Source of the DNA: Thermoanaerobaculales bacterium
Lineage (GTDB): Bacteria > Acidobacteriota > Thermoanaerobaculia > Thermoanaerobaculales > Sulfomarinibacteraceae
Direction of reading: 5' to 3'
Length of the DNA stretch: 64,000 nucleotides
NCBI GenBank assembly: GCA_029287235.1
Contig: JARFRM010000077.1
Coordinates: forward strand, 1-64,000
In this document: one piece after another, positions 10,874 to 19,692 of the stretch
How the letters are laid out: each line of letters starts with the position of its first letter
How positions within the stretch are numbered: the first letter of the stretch is position 1
The notes under the pieces: generated by a model
The model's input: only the letters and a program-made list of their open reading frames with translations
Told to the model about the DNA's origin: nothing
Databases searched by the model: none
Position numbers and translations under genes: made by a program

Positions 10874-10885
10874 TACCAGGCCCGG

Positions 10886-11380
10886 CTACCGGAGCTTCCG
10901 GGCTCGGCGCGCTTGCCATCGACTCGGCAGATCGAGGGCGATGACCCAACCGACAACCCCGCACCACAGTGATGTCAGCCCCACGCTGAAGAGAAGATAG
11001 CGCATGGTCAGATCGGTCGACAGACCGAGCGGGATGAGTGCGATGTGACGCGCGAGGATCATCAGGGTGGATCCGAGGGCGCCGAAGGCCCACCATGCTC
11101 GTGGTGATCGGTCGGCGACCAACGGGGCGACCGCGCTGACGGCCACCGCGGCAGCGCTCCACGCGATGGCGCCCGGACCCACGACCGGCTCGAAGAGCAG
11201 ATCCCACACCAGGCCCAGAGCGAGGGCGAAGTGAGGCCAGCGCCGCTCTTCCATGAGCAGCGGCGGACCGACCACGAAGACCATTGGAAGCAGAATCGTC
11301 GAGAGCCACCCTGGAGAGGCGGGCCATCCCAAGACCACCTGGGCGATGAAAATCAAGACCAGGAGAAACGCCGTTCTCAT
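10886..11380 (-). CDS. mreD: MreD, rod-shape determining membrane protein
   Basis: This is a small hydrophobic protein of 164 residues with about five membrane helices. Its size and its place between mreC and mrdA match MreD, the inner-membrane partner of MreC. The start is set at the ATG that overlaps the mreC stop (ATGA); a longer frame would add 12 residues from within mreC. MreD sequences diverge strongly, so the call rests on topology and gene order more than on motifs. Near its N-terminus is the hydrophobic run AFLLVLIFIAQVVLGW. Confidence 0.85.
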   Translation of the reverse strand: MRTAFLLVLIFIAQVVLGWPASPGWLSTILLPMVFVVGPPLLMEERRWPHFALALGLVWDLLFEPVVGPGAIAWSAAAVAVSAVAPLVADRSPRAWWAFGALGSTLMILARHIALIPLGLSTDLTMRYLLFSVGLTSLWCGVVGWVIALDLPSRWQARRARKLR

Positions 11381-12207
11381 CGCACCGGATCCCGAGATTG
11401 AAGTCCATCCATCCAACCCTCGAGCAAGAGCACGACCCGTGCGGTGGCAAGGGTGGCCGCCGGCTGGGCGCGAACCTCAAGGAAAGCGTTGGCGCTCTCT
11501 CGGACGGCGGTGACCCGGCCCACGGGAAGCCCCGGCGGATAGATCCCATCAGCGCCGCTGGTGACCAGCTCATCGCCCCGCAGCAACTGCGCCTGGCGTG
11601 GAATGAACTGGATTTCGAGCTCCCCCGTATCACTGCCGATGGCGAGCCCCTGAACCTGCCCGTTCTGGGTCTGGATCGCGACCGCCGCGACCGGATGGGT
11701 GATGAGCTCGATCCAACATCGTCGTCCCTCCGAGCGGATGACGCGGCCGATGACTCCGCGGCTCGCCACGACGGGTGTGTCGGCCGAGATGCGGAGATCC
11801 GTCCCCACGAGCGCGATCATGCGCCCTCGTGCGAGATCCCGGAAAGTGGTCCGGGCCGGCACCGCGGTGGAGGTGAGATTCGGCACCATCGAGACGAGGG
11901 AACCGAGCTCGAGCTGGGCCGCCATATCCTCGGCCATGATCCGACTGAAGGCCTCTGCGGTCTCGAGGTCGAGCTGGAGCTTTCGATTGGTGACGACCAG
12001 TCGGGCGGAGTCGGAAACTCCGGTGACGAGGTCGCCGATGAACGAACCGACGGCTTCGCCGGCCCACAGCATGGGCGAGACCGCAGCTCGCGCCCAAGAC
12101 CAGAGCAGCGGCTCACCGCCGGGAGCGTGCACCTGTACTGCTGCGAAAAGCTCGAGCAGAATCCACAGGAGCACGGTGCGCAGAACGAGGATGCGCCGAT
12201 CCGTCAC
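11377..12207 (-). CDS. mreC: MreC, rod-shape determining periplasmic scaffold
   Basis: MreC (276 residues) links MreB filaments to PBP2 in the periplasm. An N-terminal membrane helix (about residues 8-28) is followed by a coiled coil (LVVTNRKLQLDLETAEAF) and the beta-barrel domain with the typical blocks GVIGRVI and LVTSGADGIYPPGLPVGRV. The stop codon overlaps the mreD start. A 105-bp gap separates it from mreB; that gap contains a short GC-rich inverted repeat but no ORF. Confidence 0.94.
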   Translation of the reverse strand: MTDRRILVLRTVLLWILLELFAAVQVHAPGGEPLLWSWARAAVSPMLWAGEAVGSFIGDLVTGVSDSARLVVTNRKLQLDLETAEAFSRIMAEDMAAQLELGSLVSMVPNLTSTAVPARTTFRDLARGRMIALVGTDLRISADTPVVASRGVIGRVIRSEGRRCWIELITHPVAAVAIQTQNGQVQGLAIGSDTGELEIQFIPRQAQLLRGDELVTSGADGIYPPGLPVGRVTAVRESANAFLEVRAQPAATLATARVVLLLEGWMDGLQSRDPVR

Positions 12208-12312
12208 GCTCGCAGGGTCAACCTTTCACCGCCCGTCGGCGGTCTGTTCGCTCTCAATAGCCAGCCCCGACGTCTCGCCCCGGGGCGGACAAAACCGGTG
12301 AGAATTCCTCGC

Positions 12313-13338
12313 TCAAGCAATCGCGATCTTGCGCAGCAGATCGATGTTGGTGAGCATGAGACCGGTCCCTCGGACCACCGCCGATGACGGTTCCTCGCAG
12401 TGGGCAACGGGAAGACCGGTTTCCTCACGCAGGCGCTTGTCGAGGTTCTTCAGCAGCGAGCCACCACCGGCGAGGATGATCCCTTTGTCCATGATGTCCG
12501 CAGAAAGCTCGGGCGGTGTCCGCTCCAGAGCGTTGCGTACGGCATCGACGATGGTGGCGACGATCTCGGTGAGAGCCTCGCGAATTTCCTCATCGGTGAT
12601 CGTGAGGTTCTTGGGCACTCCCTCGACGAGATCGCGGCCCTTGACCTCCATGCTGAGCGGTTCGTCGAGGGGGTACGCGGAACCGACCTCCATTTTGATG
12701 AACTCGGCGGTGCGTTCACCGAGCAACAGGTTGTACTTCTTCTTGAGGTACTGAATGATCGCCTCATCCATCTCATTGCCGGCAACCCGGACCGAGCGCG
12801 AGTACACCACCCCCGCCAACGAAATCACCGCGACATCCGAAGTGCCGCCGCCGATGTCGACGATCATGTTCCCCGATGGTTCGGTGATGGGCAGACCGGC
12901 GCCGATGGCGGCGGCCATGGCCTGCTCGATGAGGTAGACCTCACTGGCGCCCGCCTTGAGGGCGGTGTCCTTGACGGCGCGTTTCTCGACCTGGGTGATC
13001 TCCGAGGGCACCGAGATGACGATTCTGGGTCGCACGAGGAAGGATCGACCGTGTGCTTTCTTGATGAAGTGCTCGAGCATCTTCTCGGTGACCTCGAAGT
13101 CGGCGATGACGCCGTCCTTCATGGGTCGGATGGCCTGGATGTTGGACGGGGTTTTGCCCAACATGTCTTTGGCCTTGGCCCCCACCGCCTCGACCCTGTT
13201 GGTGATTCGGTTGACGGCGACGATGGATGGCTCGACGACGGCAATACCTCGACCCCGGACATAGACCAAGGTGTTGGCGGTCCCCAGGTCGATGGCCAGA
13301 TCAGACGAAAACAGCCCGAGCAGGCTGGACAACGGCAT
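12313..13338 (-). CDS. mreB: MreB, actin-like rod-shape filament protein
   Basis: MreB (341 residues) is the bacterial actin that guides the elongasome. It shows the phosphate 1 motif DLGTANTLVYVRGRG, the phosphate 2 motif DIGGGTSDVAVISL and the adenosine motif ILAGGGSLLKNL. The N-terminal MPLSSLLGLFSSD resembles the membrane-binding segment of Gram-negative MreB. The ATG at 13338 overlaps the stop of the upstream fecR-like gene (TGATG), and a GGAGG site lies within that gene's last codons, so translation is coupled. Confidence 0.97.
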   Translation of the reverse strand: MPLSSLLGLFSSDLAIDLGTANTLVYVRGRGIAVVEPSIVAVNRITNRVEAVGAKAKDMLGKTPSNIQAIRPMKDGVIADFEVTEKMLEHFIKKAHGRSFLVRPRIVISVPSEITQVEKRAVKDTALKAGASEVYLIEQAMAAAIGAGLPITEPSGNMIVDIGGGTSDVAVISLAGVVYSRSVRVAGNEMDEAIIQYLKKKYNLLLGERTAEFIKMEVGSAYPLDEPLSMEVKGRDLVEGVPKNLTITDEEIREALTEIVATIVDAVRNALERTPPELSADIMDKGIILAGGGSLLKNLDKRLREETGLPVAHCEEPSSAVVRGTGLMLTNIDLLRKIAIA

Positions 13339-14765
13339 CAATAAACCTCCACGAAGACCCGCTCCCGGCGGTTGGTCTCGTTGCCTGCCGGGTCGGTCGC
13401 CACGACTTCGATGTTGTTCCACCCCTCCCGGGGGATCTCGATGGTCTTGCGAAAATGGCCGTCGGCATCGGTGACGACATTTTCACCGTTGACGGTCACC
13501 GCAGCGCCGGATTCGGTTCGCCCCTGGATGATGAACATCGACCCGAGTTGCTGGGTTGGTAAGAGCGTCAGCGAGGGGGCGGTGCGGTCGGCGAGGACGG
13601 CGCGTTGAAGGGACGAGAAGACTCTCATGCGCCGGATTTGGCTCCATTCACTTTCGACGCCGTTCTCACTGATGACGGATGCTCGCCAGAAATAGGTTCC
13701 GGGAGCGACGATCTGGAGACGGGCGCTGTCGCCGCGGATCTCCGCGCTCTCGACCTCCATTGCGTCCGGGACGAATCGTCGGGATCTGCCGACCTGCAGA
13801 TGAACCACCTGATCATCGAGGCGGCCCCGCCACTCGAGAGTGATGACCTTTTCCTGCCTGATATCGATGCTCGTGTTGTTTTGCGGCGCCAGAAGCTGCG
13901 GGGGATCCGGAATCTCTCGCATGGACGAAAGGCTGCCGCCGCCGCTCGTCTCCACCTGTTGCCGGCTCGCGAGCAAGATCTCTTCCCCTCCGGCAGCCCG
14001 CACTCGCGCTCCTCCGTCGAAGGCCGCGACCCGGGTCGTACCGCCTTCACCCTCGTCCACGTCCACTGCGACCCGGCTGTCGCTGGCGATTTCGGTCTCG
14101 GTGGTGTCGGTGGTCACCCTCGATGACGATCCGGAGGTCATGACGTGAATCTGGCCGACCCGCATCTTGACTGTGCCGCTTGACGAGTCGGATTCGGTCT
14201 TGTGCTGGATCTCGAGCAGCGAGTTGGGCGAGATTCGATAGAGACTGCCGTCGGTGAAGAGGATCTCCGCTGAACCGTCACGTCCGCTGCGGACGAAATC
14301 ACCGTTGAAAACAGGCATGCGCTGCTGAGCGTTGTCCCATTCCGGGGTGCCTGCTCGCTGCAGCTGGACACGCCCTTCGAGGCTGAAGAACTCGCCAACC
14401 CCGGTGAGTTGATGGGTGCCGGCGCCGGCCAGGGCCAGGAAACGAAGGCGGGCACTCTCGGCATCGGATTCCGCCTCCGACCACCGCTCTGTGAGGTACA
14501 TCTCGCGTGCGGTATCGAGCTGGGCCGAAGCCTGTCCCAACTCGCGTCGCAGGTTCTGCGGCAGAACTTGAGACTCGGCTTTGGACTCGGCGATTTCAGC
14601 GGCCTCGATTGCCTTACGAGCCCGTCCCTCGGGGGGGAGATTGAGACGCTGGTACGCGAGGAAGACCAGACCGGCGGCAACAACGCCGGTGACCACAATG
14701 GCGATGATTCGCCGGATGCTCGTGATCTTGATCAGATACCAGTCAACCTGGATCGAGCTTCGCAC
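13338..14765 (-). CDS. Membrane-anchored FecR-domain protein
   Basis: This predicted inner-membrane protein of 475 residues has one N-terminal helix (about residues 12-35) and a large periplasmic part. A helical segment (residues about 40-110) is followed by a FecR-type domain. The FecR region contains the block RDGSAEILFTDGSLYRISPN and a repeated-beta region ending near GGEEILLASRQQ. After it come a region resembling a fibronectin-like fold (TYFWRASVISENG) and a C-terminal Ig-like module (GRTESGAAVTVNGENVVTDADG). I chose GTG at 14765 because GGAGG lies nine bases upstream. Its coupling to mreB suggests a wall or envelope role, but the exact function is unknown. It is not a typical FecR anti-sigma protein: no sigma factor is adjacent. 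Confidence 0.75.
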   Translation of the reverse strand: MRSSIQVDWYLIKITSIRRIIAIVVTGVVAAGLVFLAYQRLNLPPEGRARKAIEAAEIAESKAESQVLPQNLRRELGQASAQLDTAREMYLTERWSEAESDAESARLRFLALAGAGTHQLTGVGEFFSLEGRVQLQRAGTPEWDNAQQRMPVFNGDFVRSGRDGSAEILFTDGSLYRISPNSLLEIQHKTESDSSSGTVKMRVGQIHVMTSGSSSRVTTDTTETEIASDSRVAVDVDEGEGGTTRVAAFDGGARVRAAGGEEILLASRQQVETSGGGSLSSMREIPDPPQLLAPQNNTSIDIRQEKVITLEWRGRLDDQVVHLQVGRSRRFVPDAMEVESAEIRGDSARLQIVAPGTYFWRASVISENGVESEWSQIRRMRVFSSLQRAVLADRTAPSLTLLPTQQLGSMFIIQGRTESGAAVTVNGENVVTDADGHFRKTIEIPREGWNNIEVVATDPAGNETNRRERVFVEVY

Positions 14766-14892
14766 GCGGTTGATCCTCCATCTCGCACCGTAACATGCTC
14801 GTTCATAAGCAGCAAGAAGGCCCGGTCGCTTGCACCACCCCGCCGGCTCGGGTAGACTTCGCTGTCCTGATTCGGTCCTTGGGAGGACGTTC

Positions 14893-16845
14893 ATGGCTCT
14901 GAAATGGCTTCGCGACAATCTCCGCCACCTCAAGTTCATTCTCTGGGGGGTGGTGGCCGTTTTTGTCCTTTTGGTTTTTGTCGATTGGGGTGCGGGTGGT
15001 TCCGGCCCGGGCAGCACCGCCGATGCCGCCGTCCGGGTGGGCGACAACGTGGTCACAAGGCAGGAGTTTCTCGCCCAGATGCGCCGCTTCGAGCAACAGT
15101 ACTCGCAGCAGTTCGGTGATCGCTGGGAAGAGATCAAAGCCCAGGTCAATCTCTTCGACGAGACCCTGGCCTACTTCACCAACCGGACGCTTCTCCTCGA
15201 GGAGGCCGAGCGTGCGGGGGTCCACGTCTCGGACCAGGAACTCCGTGACGACATCATGGCCACCGCCATCTTCCAGGGTGAAGACGGCGAGTTCGTCGGC
15301 CAGGAAGCCTATCAGCGGATCCTTCGCGGGTACTTCCAGATGACCCCGCAGGAGTTCGAACAGTCCCGCTCGGAGGATCTGTCCCTCGAAAAGCTCACCG
15401 CCATGATGCGTCGTGGGGTGTATGTCGCCGATGCCGAGGTCGAGCGCAGCATCCGGCGTGAGCGGGAGCTCGCGGATTTCGATGCGATCATGCTTCCGTA
15501 TGAGCGGTTCCTCAGTGAGGTTTCCATCACCGAGGACGAGGCCCTCGCCCACTATGAGGCCTCGGCGGATGACTACCTCCGCGATGAGCAGCGGGTCATC
15601 CGATATCTTGTCGTCGAGACCTCCAGACTTCGCCGGCAGCTTCCTGTGGACGACGCGGAGCTCCAGGCGTACTACGACGACCATTTGGACGAGTTCCTCG
15701 AGGAGGAGCAGGCCCAGGCGGCTCATGTCCTCATCCGGGTTTCACTCGATGCCGAAGTCGAGACCCAGGCAGAGGCCGAATTGCGTGCCAATGGCGTCGC
15801 CCAGATCGCCCGTGCCGGGGGCGACTTCGCTGCTCTCGCCGAGAAGCACTCCGACGACCCGGGATCGAAAGACAAGGGTGGCGACCTCGGTTGGTTCGGC
15901 CGTGGGCGCATGGTTCCCGAGTTCGACGAGGCGGTTTTCGGCGCCAAGCCCGGCGAGATCGTCGGTCCGGTGCGGAGCCAGTACGGCTTCCACATCATCA
16001 AGGTCGATGGATTCCGGCCGGAACGTCAGCGCCCCTTCGAGGACGTTGTCGAACAGGTCCGGTTCCGCGTTTTGGAGGGTCGAGCCTCGATTGAGGCCGA
16101 GAAGCGTGCCCGCGAGCTCGCCCGCCGACTCGAGGAGAATCCTCCGATGGACGACGATGGTTGGCAGCTCATCGCCGATGAAGATGAGGCCACGGTGCTC
16201 AACGAGAGCCCACCCACCACCGGCAGCCAGGCCATTCCGGGCACCGGCGAAGGCCCCGAGTTCACCCTCGAGGTCTTTGCGGTGGACGAAGGCTCCGTCG
16301 GCGGCCCTCGGGCCATCCCACGCGGTTGGATGGTGTGGCAGCTCAAGGAGGTTCGGCCGGCTGGTGTGGCCCCGTTCGAAGATGTACGCCAGCAGGTCGA
16401 ACAGAGCCTGCGCCGCGGCCTCGCCCTCGATATCGCCACCGTACGGGCCACAGAACTGGCTCAAGCCTGGAGCGAGGGCCAGGATGTAGAGACCCTGACC
16501 GAGACCTTCAACGGCACCTTCGCCGAGGCGCGGGACCACCGTTGGGGTTCGCCCGTCGGTACCATCGGTTCGGCGGCCGCCCTCGACGAGGCGGTCTTCA
16601 CGGGTGCCGAAGGCGGCATCATCGGCCCGATTCCGATGGGCGATCGTGGGGCGGTGGTTGCGCGTGTCGAGACCCTGCGGCTCATCGGTCCGGGAGAGCT
16701 GGCGAGTGAGCGCGATCCCGTCCGTGCCCGACTGTTGGCCGAGCGTGCCCAACAGTTGCTCATCTCGATCCTCAACGAACGCCGGCGCGACACGATGATC
16801 ACGGCAGACGAGGCCTTCCGACAGGCCTTCAACCGTCAGAGTTAG
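14893..16845 (+). CDS. PpiD/SurA-type periplasmic peptidyl-prolyl isomerase
   Basis: This 650-residue protein has an N-terminal membrane anchor (about residues 13-33) and a SurA-N-like chaperone domain. The parvulin domain holds the conserved blocks AHVLIRV, KHSDDPGSKDKGGDLGWFGRGRMVPEF (given in part) and YGFHIIKVDG. The layout matches PpiD, which assists folding of exported proteins. A GGGAGG site lies eight bases before the ATG at 14893, and a TAGACT box near 14852 may be its -10. It is divergent from the fecR-mre operon. ruvA starts 16 bp after its stop. Confidence 0.88.
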   Translation: MALKWLRDNLRHLKFILWGVVAVFVLLVFVDWGAGGSGPGSTADAAVRVGDNVVTRQEFLAQMRRFEQQYSQQFGDRWEEIKAQVNLFDETLAYFTNRTLLLEEAERAGVHVSDQELRDDIMATAIFQGEDGEFVGQEAYQRILRGYFQMTPQEFEQSRSEDLSLEKLTAMMRRGVYVADAEVERSIRRERELADFDAIMLPYERFLSEVSITEDEALAHYEASADDYLRDEQRVIRYLVVETSRLRRQLPVDDAELQAYYDDHLDEFLEEEQAQAAHVLIRVSLDAEVETQAEAELRANGVAQIARAGGDFAALAEKHSDDPGSKDKGGDLGWFGRGRMVPEFDEAVFGAKPGEIVGPVRSQYGFHIIKVDGFRPERQRPFEDVVEQVRFRVLEGRASIEAEKRARELARRLEENPPMDDDGWQLIADEDEATVLNESPPTTGSQAIPGTGEGPEFTLEVFAVDEGSVGGPRAIPRGWMVWQLKEVRPAGVAPFEDVRQQVEQSLRRGLALDIATVRATELAQAWSEGQDVETLTETFNGTFAEARDHRWGSPVGTIGSAAALDEAVFTGAEGGIIGPIPMGDRGAVVARVETLRLIGPGELASERDPVRARLLAERAQQLLISILNERRRDTMITADEAFRQAFNRQS

Positions 16846-16861
16846 CCCGGATCCGGCCGAG

Positions 16862-17428
16862 ATGATCGGACGACTCGAAGGCCGCGTCATCGAGGTCGAT
16901 CCCGGCCGGATCATCGTCGACGTCGGCGGCGTCGGTTATCTGGTGTCCACGACCCTTCGGGCGGTGGCCGAGCTCGCCGGGATCGAACGCGCGACCTTGC
17001 TCATCCACACCCGGGTCAAGGACGACGGCATCGAGCTCTTCGGTTTTCCCAGCAAGGGCGAGCTCGAGGCCTTCGATCGCCTCATCGCTGTGGCAGGTGT
17101 CGGACCGCGGATCGCGCTGGCGGTACTGTCGTCGTTGGCTCCCGACGAGCTCGCCTCGGTGGTCGCGACCGGTGACCTCGCACGGCTGACCATGACCCCG
17201 GGGGTGGGCAAGAAGACCGCCCAGCGGATCCTGCTCGAACTCAAGGGCAAGCTCAGCGTCACCCGTCCGGAGGGCGGAGACCTCCGAGGCGATGCCGCCT
17301 CGGCGCTCGTCAACCTCGGGTACAGGCAGAACCAGGCCATGAAGGCCGTCGAGGACGTCTTAGCCGACAACCCCGCCGATGACGTCGGTGAGGTCCTGCG
17401 ATTGGCGCTTCAGCGCCTGACGCGCTAG
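16862..17428 (+). CDS. ruvA: RuvA, Holliday junction-binding subunit
   Basis: RuvA tetramers bind Holliday junctions and recruit RuvB. The 188-residue protein shows the N-terminal OB fold (MIGRLEGRVIEVDPGRIIVDVGGVGY) and helix-hairpin-helix motifs in the middle (VAGVGPRIALAVLS and TPGVGKKTAQRILLELKGKL). The C-terminal RuvB-binding three-helix domain is present. It starts 16 bp after ppiD. Unusually, ruvB is not adjacent: about 1.2 kb with an antisense secreted-protein gene lies between. Confidence 0.97.
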   Translation: MIGRLEGRVIEVDPGRIIVDVGGVGYLVSTTLRAVAELAGIERATLLIHTRVKDDGIELFGFPSKGELEAFDRLIAVAGVGPRIALAVLSSLAPDELASVVATGDLARLTMTPGVGKKTAQRILLELKGKLSVTRPEGGDLRGDAASALVNLGYRQNQAMKAVEDVLADNPADDVGEVLRLALQRLTR

Positions 17429-17854
17429 CGTCCCGCTCCCGTACCCGTGCCCGTGCCCGATGATGATGGTGTTCCGGAGACCCACCGCCGCCGACCTTGT
17501 CGGCGGCTGATCGTCTTCGGTGCTCGGATCCTCCGAATGTCGGACATTCGCCGAATCCTGCGCGCCGAAGCCGAGCCGTGCCTACGGCACGCCCGTGGGT
17601 CTTGCAGTGTGCAATCCGGCGCGATTGTCGTGGACGAACCCACCCCCTCACCCCCCACCCGCCCGCCCTCAGAAATCCACGAGGAGCCTCGCTTGGCTCG
17701 GCAACCCGAGGATATCTTGGGGGTAGGGAGAAGACTCATCCCAGGTTTCGGGAACGGTCAAGTGTGAACTCGTCGTCGTGGCCTCGGGGGCCGAGAGGTA
17801 TGTGGCCAGGCTCCCTGTTCCACGGTTCTCCGGTTTGGTGAAGAGGGGCTTTTC
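17429..17854. other. 426-bp gene-free stretch with hexamer repeat and hairpins
   Basis: No credible gene is visible: the open frames here are GC-rich, arginine- and proline-heavy and match no family I recognise. The stretch opens with a short CCCGTG hexamer repeat (17438-17459). It then holds a perfect 9-bp inverted repeat GCCGCCGAC-CTT-GTCGGCGGC (about 17483-17503), a near-palindrome GAATGTCGGACATTC (about 17537-17551) and a small CGTGCC/GGCACG hairpin (about 17577-17591). These could end ruvA transcription, but none has a T-tract. Confidence 0.5.
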
Positions 17855-18369
17855 TTAGATCGGGTTGTGATTCGGCATCGGTGACTTCGTGGGTTCCGAC
17901 ACGGTCACCGAGATACTTCCCGCAAGCGACGCGCCGATTCCGTCAACAATCTCGATGTCGATGGTGACCGACTTCACATTCCGATCATCACCCCTGATGA
18001 CGTCGATCTCGCAGGACGGTGGGTTGTCTTCGCCGAAGGCCTCCCGGTGAAAGCTCGCGCAGTCGGTCAGCGTCCCGCCACAGGTGTGACCGGTTCCCAA
18101 AATACAGGCATTCGGCCCGATCGCTCCGAGGCTGTAGTCGATGGGTGCTGGCCTCCGGGTCCGAGCTCGCACGAGCCGTCGACGCACACCGGGTCGCCCG
18201 ATCCCGCACACGGGTCGCCGGCTGCGCTGCCACCGACACATGACCAGGTTGCCGGATCATAGGCCGGGCCGTAGTCACAGGCGACGTCCGCTGATAGCGG
18301 CATGGCCGCCGTTACGACGGCACAGATCACAAGAGCGCGGTGCACCATCCAGAGCTTCGTGACGGCCAT
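17855..18369 (-). pseudogene. Small secreted cysteine-rich protein gene, apparently frameshifted
   Basis: A strong AAGGAGG site lies five bases before the ATG at 18369. The first frame encodes a signal peptide (hydrophobic ALVICAVVTAAMPLSADVA) and a cysteine-rich start (DPCAGSGDPVCVDGSCELGPGG). That frame then degenerates and stops near 18067. Another frame continues plausibly as PAPIDYSLGAIGPNACILG to the stop at 17855, with further cysteines and a beta-like tail. The switch falls near 18150-18160 within GGACCCGGAGGCCAGC. A single missing base would join the halves into one secreted protein of about 170 residues. It may be a decayed gene or a sequencing error. No homologue is recognised. Confidence 0.6.
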
Positions 18370-18649
18370 TGCAACCTCCTTGGGCACTTACGTGAGCACG
18401 TCGAGTGCATTGATCCTGAAGGCGGTCTTGCTCGAAGATTTGTCCTATTCTGACATGATATCCGGGAATCGAGAACCTGCAATCTCCTCGCCGACAAGGA
18501 AAATGTGGTGGTTGGGTGCCTCGCCACACCGAGGTTTCGCAACACTCTTGAGGTGGTTCAGATCCGAGGTCTTCGCGATCTCCTCTCGGTTCTTTGAATT
18601 CGTGCTTATGACGTTTCCACCCTCGAACCCCCAAAACCCTTCGGTCCCG

Positions 18650-18655
18650 TATACT
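18650..18655 (+). promoter_or_regulatory. -10 box of ruvB, likely leaderless transcript
   Basis: TATACT ends eight bases before the ruvB ATG, and no Shine-Dalgarno sequence lies between them. Transcription would begin at or within two bases of the start codon. No good -35 is visible. Confidence 0.5.
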
Positions 18656-18663
18656 CTCAGTCC

Positions 18664-19692
18664 ATGACATCCGAAGTCCTGACCCCCGACGCCGGACCGG
18701 GCGAGAAGCGTTTCGAGGAGACCCTCAGGCCGCGCCGGCTGGAGGAGTTCATCGGCCAGGCGAGACTCGTGACCAACCTCGGGGTCTTTATGAGTGCGGC
18801 CCGGGATCGCTGCGAGTGTCTCGATCACGTGTTGATCTTCGGCCCGCCGGGTTTGGGCAAGACGACCCTGGCCCACATCGTCGCCAACGAGATGGATGCG
18901 GAGGTCCACGTGACCTCCGGTCCGGTGCTCGAACGACCGGGGGATCTCGCGGCCATGCTCACCAATCTCCAGCCCGGCGATGTCCTCTTTGTCGATGAGA
19001 TCCACCGACTCCCCGCGGCCGTCGAAGAAATTCTCTATCCGGCCATGGAGGATTTCGAGCTCGACATCGTCATCGGTCAGGGACCGGCAGCGCGGAGTGT
19101 TCGTCTGACCCTCCCCCACTTCACCCTCGTCGGCGCCACCACCCGCACGGGCCTGCTGACGGCCCCGCTGCGGGACCGCTTCGGTATCGTGCATCGGCTC
19201 GAGTTCTACCCGCCCGACGAGCTCGCCTCCATTGTCGAGAGATCGGCTCGAATCCTCGGCATCGAGGTCGAGAACGACGCCCGGGACGAGCTCGCGAAGA
19301 GGGCTCGTGGAACACCGAGAATCGCCAACCGCCTGCTGCGCCGGGTCCGGGACTTCGCTCACCACCTGGGCGCCGCCGGGGTGACTCTGAAGGCGGCCAC
19401 CTTCGGACTCGAGCAGATGGAGGTGGACGCCTTCGGTCTCGACCACCTTGACCGCAAGCTGCTCACCACCATCATCGAGGTCTACAACGGCGGTCCGGTG
19501 GGGCTCAAGGCGCTGGCGGCCTCCCTCGGCGAGGACCGCGGCACACTCGAGGACATCAACGAGCCCTACCTTCTGCAGATCGGTCTGCTCCAACGGACCC
19601 CTCGGGGTCGGATGGTGACGCCGCGGGCGTGTCGCCATCTCGGACTCGCGACGCCGGCGACCGGCGGCGCCCTCTTCGAGGAGGCGGATTGA
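18664..19692 (+). CDS. ruvB: RuvB, Holliday junction branch-migration ATPase
   Basis: This AAA+ motor of 342 residues drives branch migration with RuvA. Walker A is GPPGLGKT (about 60-67), Walker B is [10 protein letters not shown], sensor 1 lies in [20 protein letters not shown] and the arginine finger region follows. The C-terminal winged helix ends with [16 protein letters not shown]. The N-terminus [11 protein letters not shown] is typical. The gene has its own likely leaderless promoter, consistent with separation from ruvA. A TTG start for the following lipid kinase overlaps its stop. Confidence 0.97.
   Translation: MTSEVLTPDAGPGEKRFEETLRPRRLEEFIGQARLVTNLGVFMSAARDRCECLDHVLIFGPPGLGKTTLAHIVANEMDAEVHVTSGPVLERPGDLAAMLTNLQPGDVLFVDEIHRLPAAVEEILYPAMEDFELDIVIGQGPAARSVRLTLPHFTLVGATTRTGLLTAPLRDRFGIVHRLEFYPPDELASIVERSARILGIEVENDARDELAKRARGTPRIANRLLRRVRDFAHHLGAAGVTLKAATFGLEQMEVDAFGLDHLDRKLLTTIIEVYNGGPVGLKALAASLGEDRGTLEDINEPYLLQIGLLQRTPRGRMVTPRACRHLGLATPATGGALFEEAD

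Noticed and set aside
14766-15149. Longer start for the FecR-like protein
   Set aside because: The extra 128 codons overlap the divergent ppiD gene and look unlike protein; the GTG at 14765 has a good ribosome site.
17447-17767. Open frame after ruvA (about 106 codons)
   Set aside because: Proline- and arginine-rich, no ribosome site and no family resemblance; probably GC-driven.
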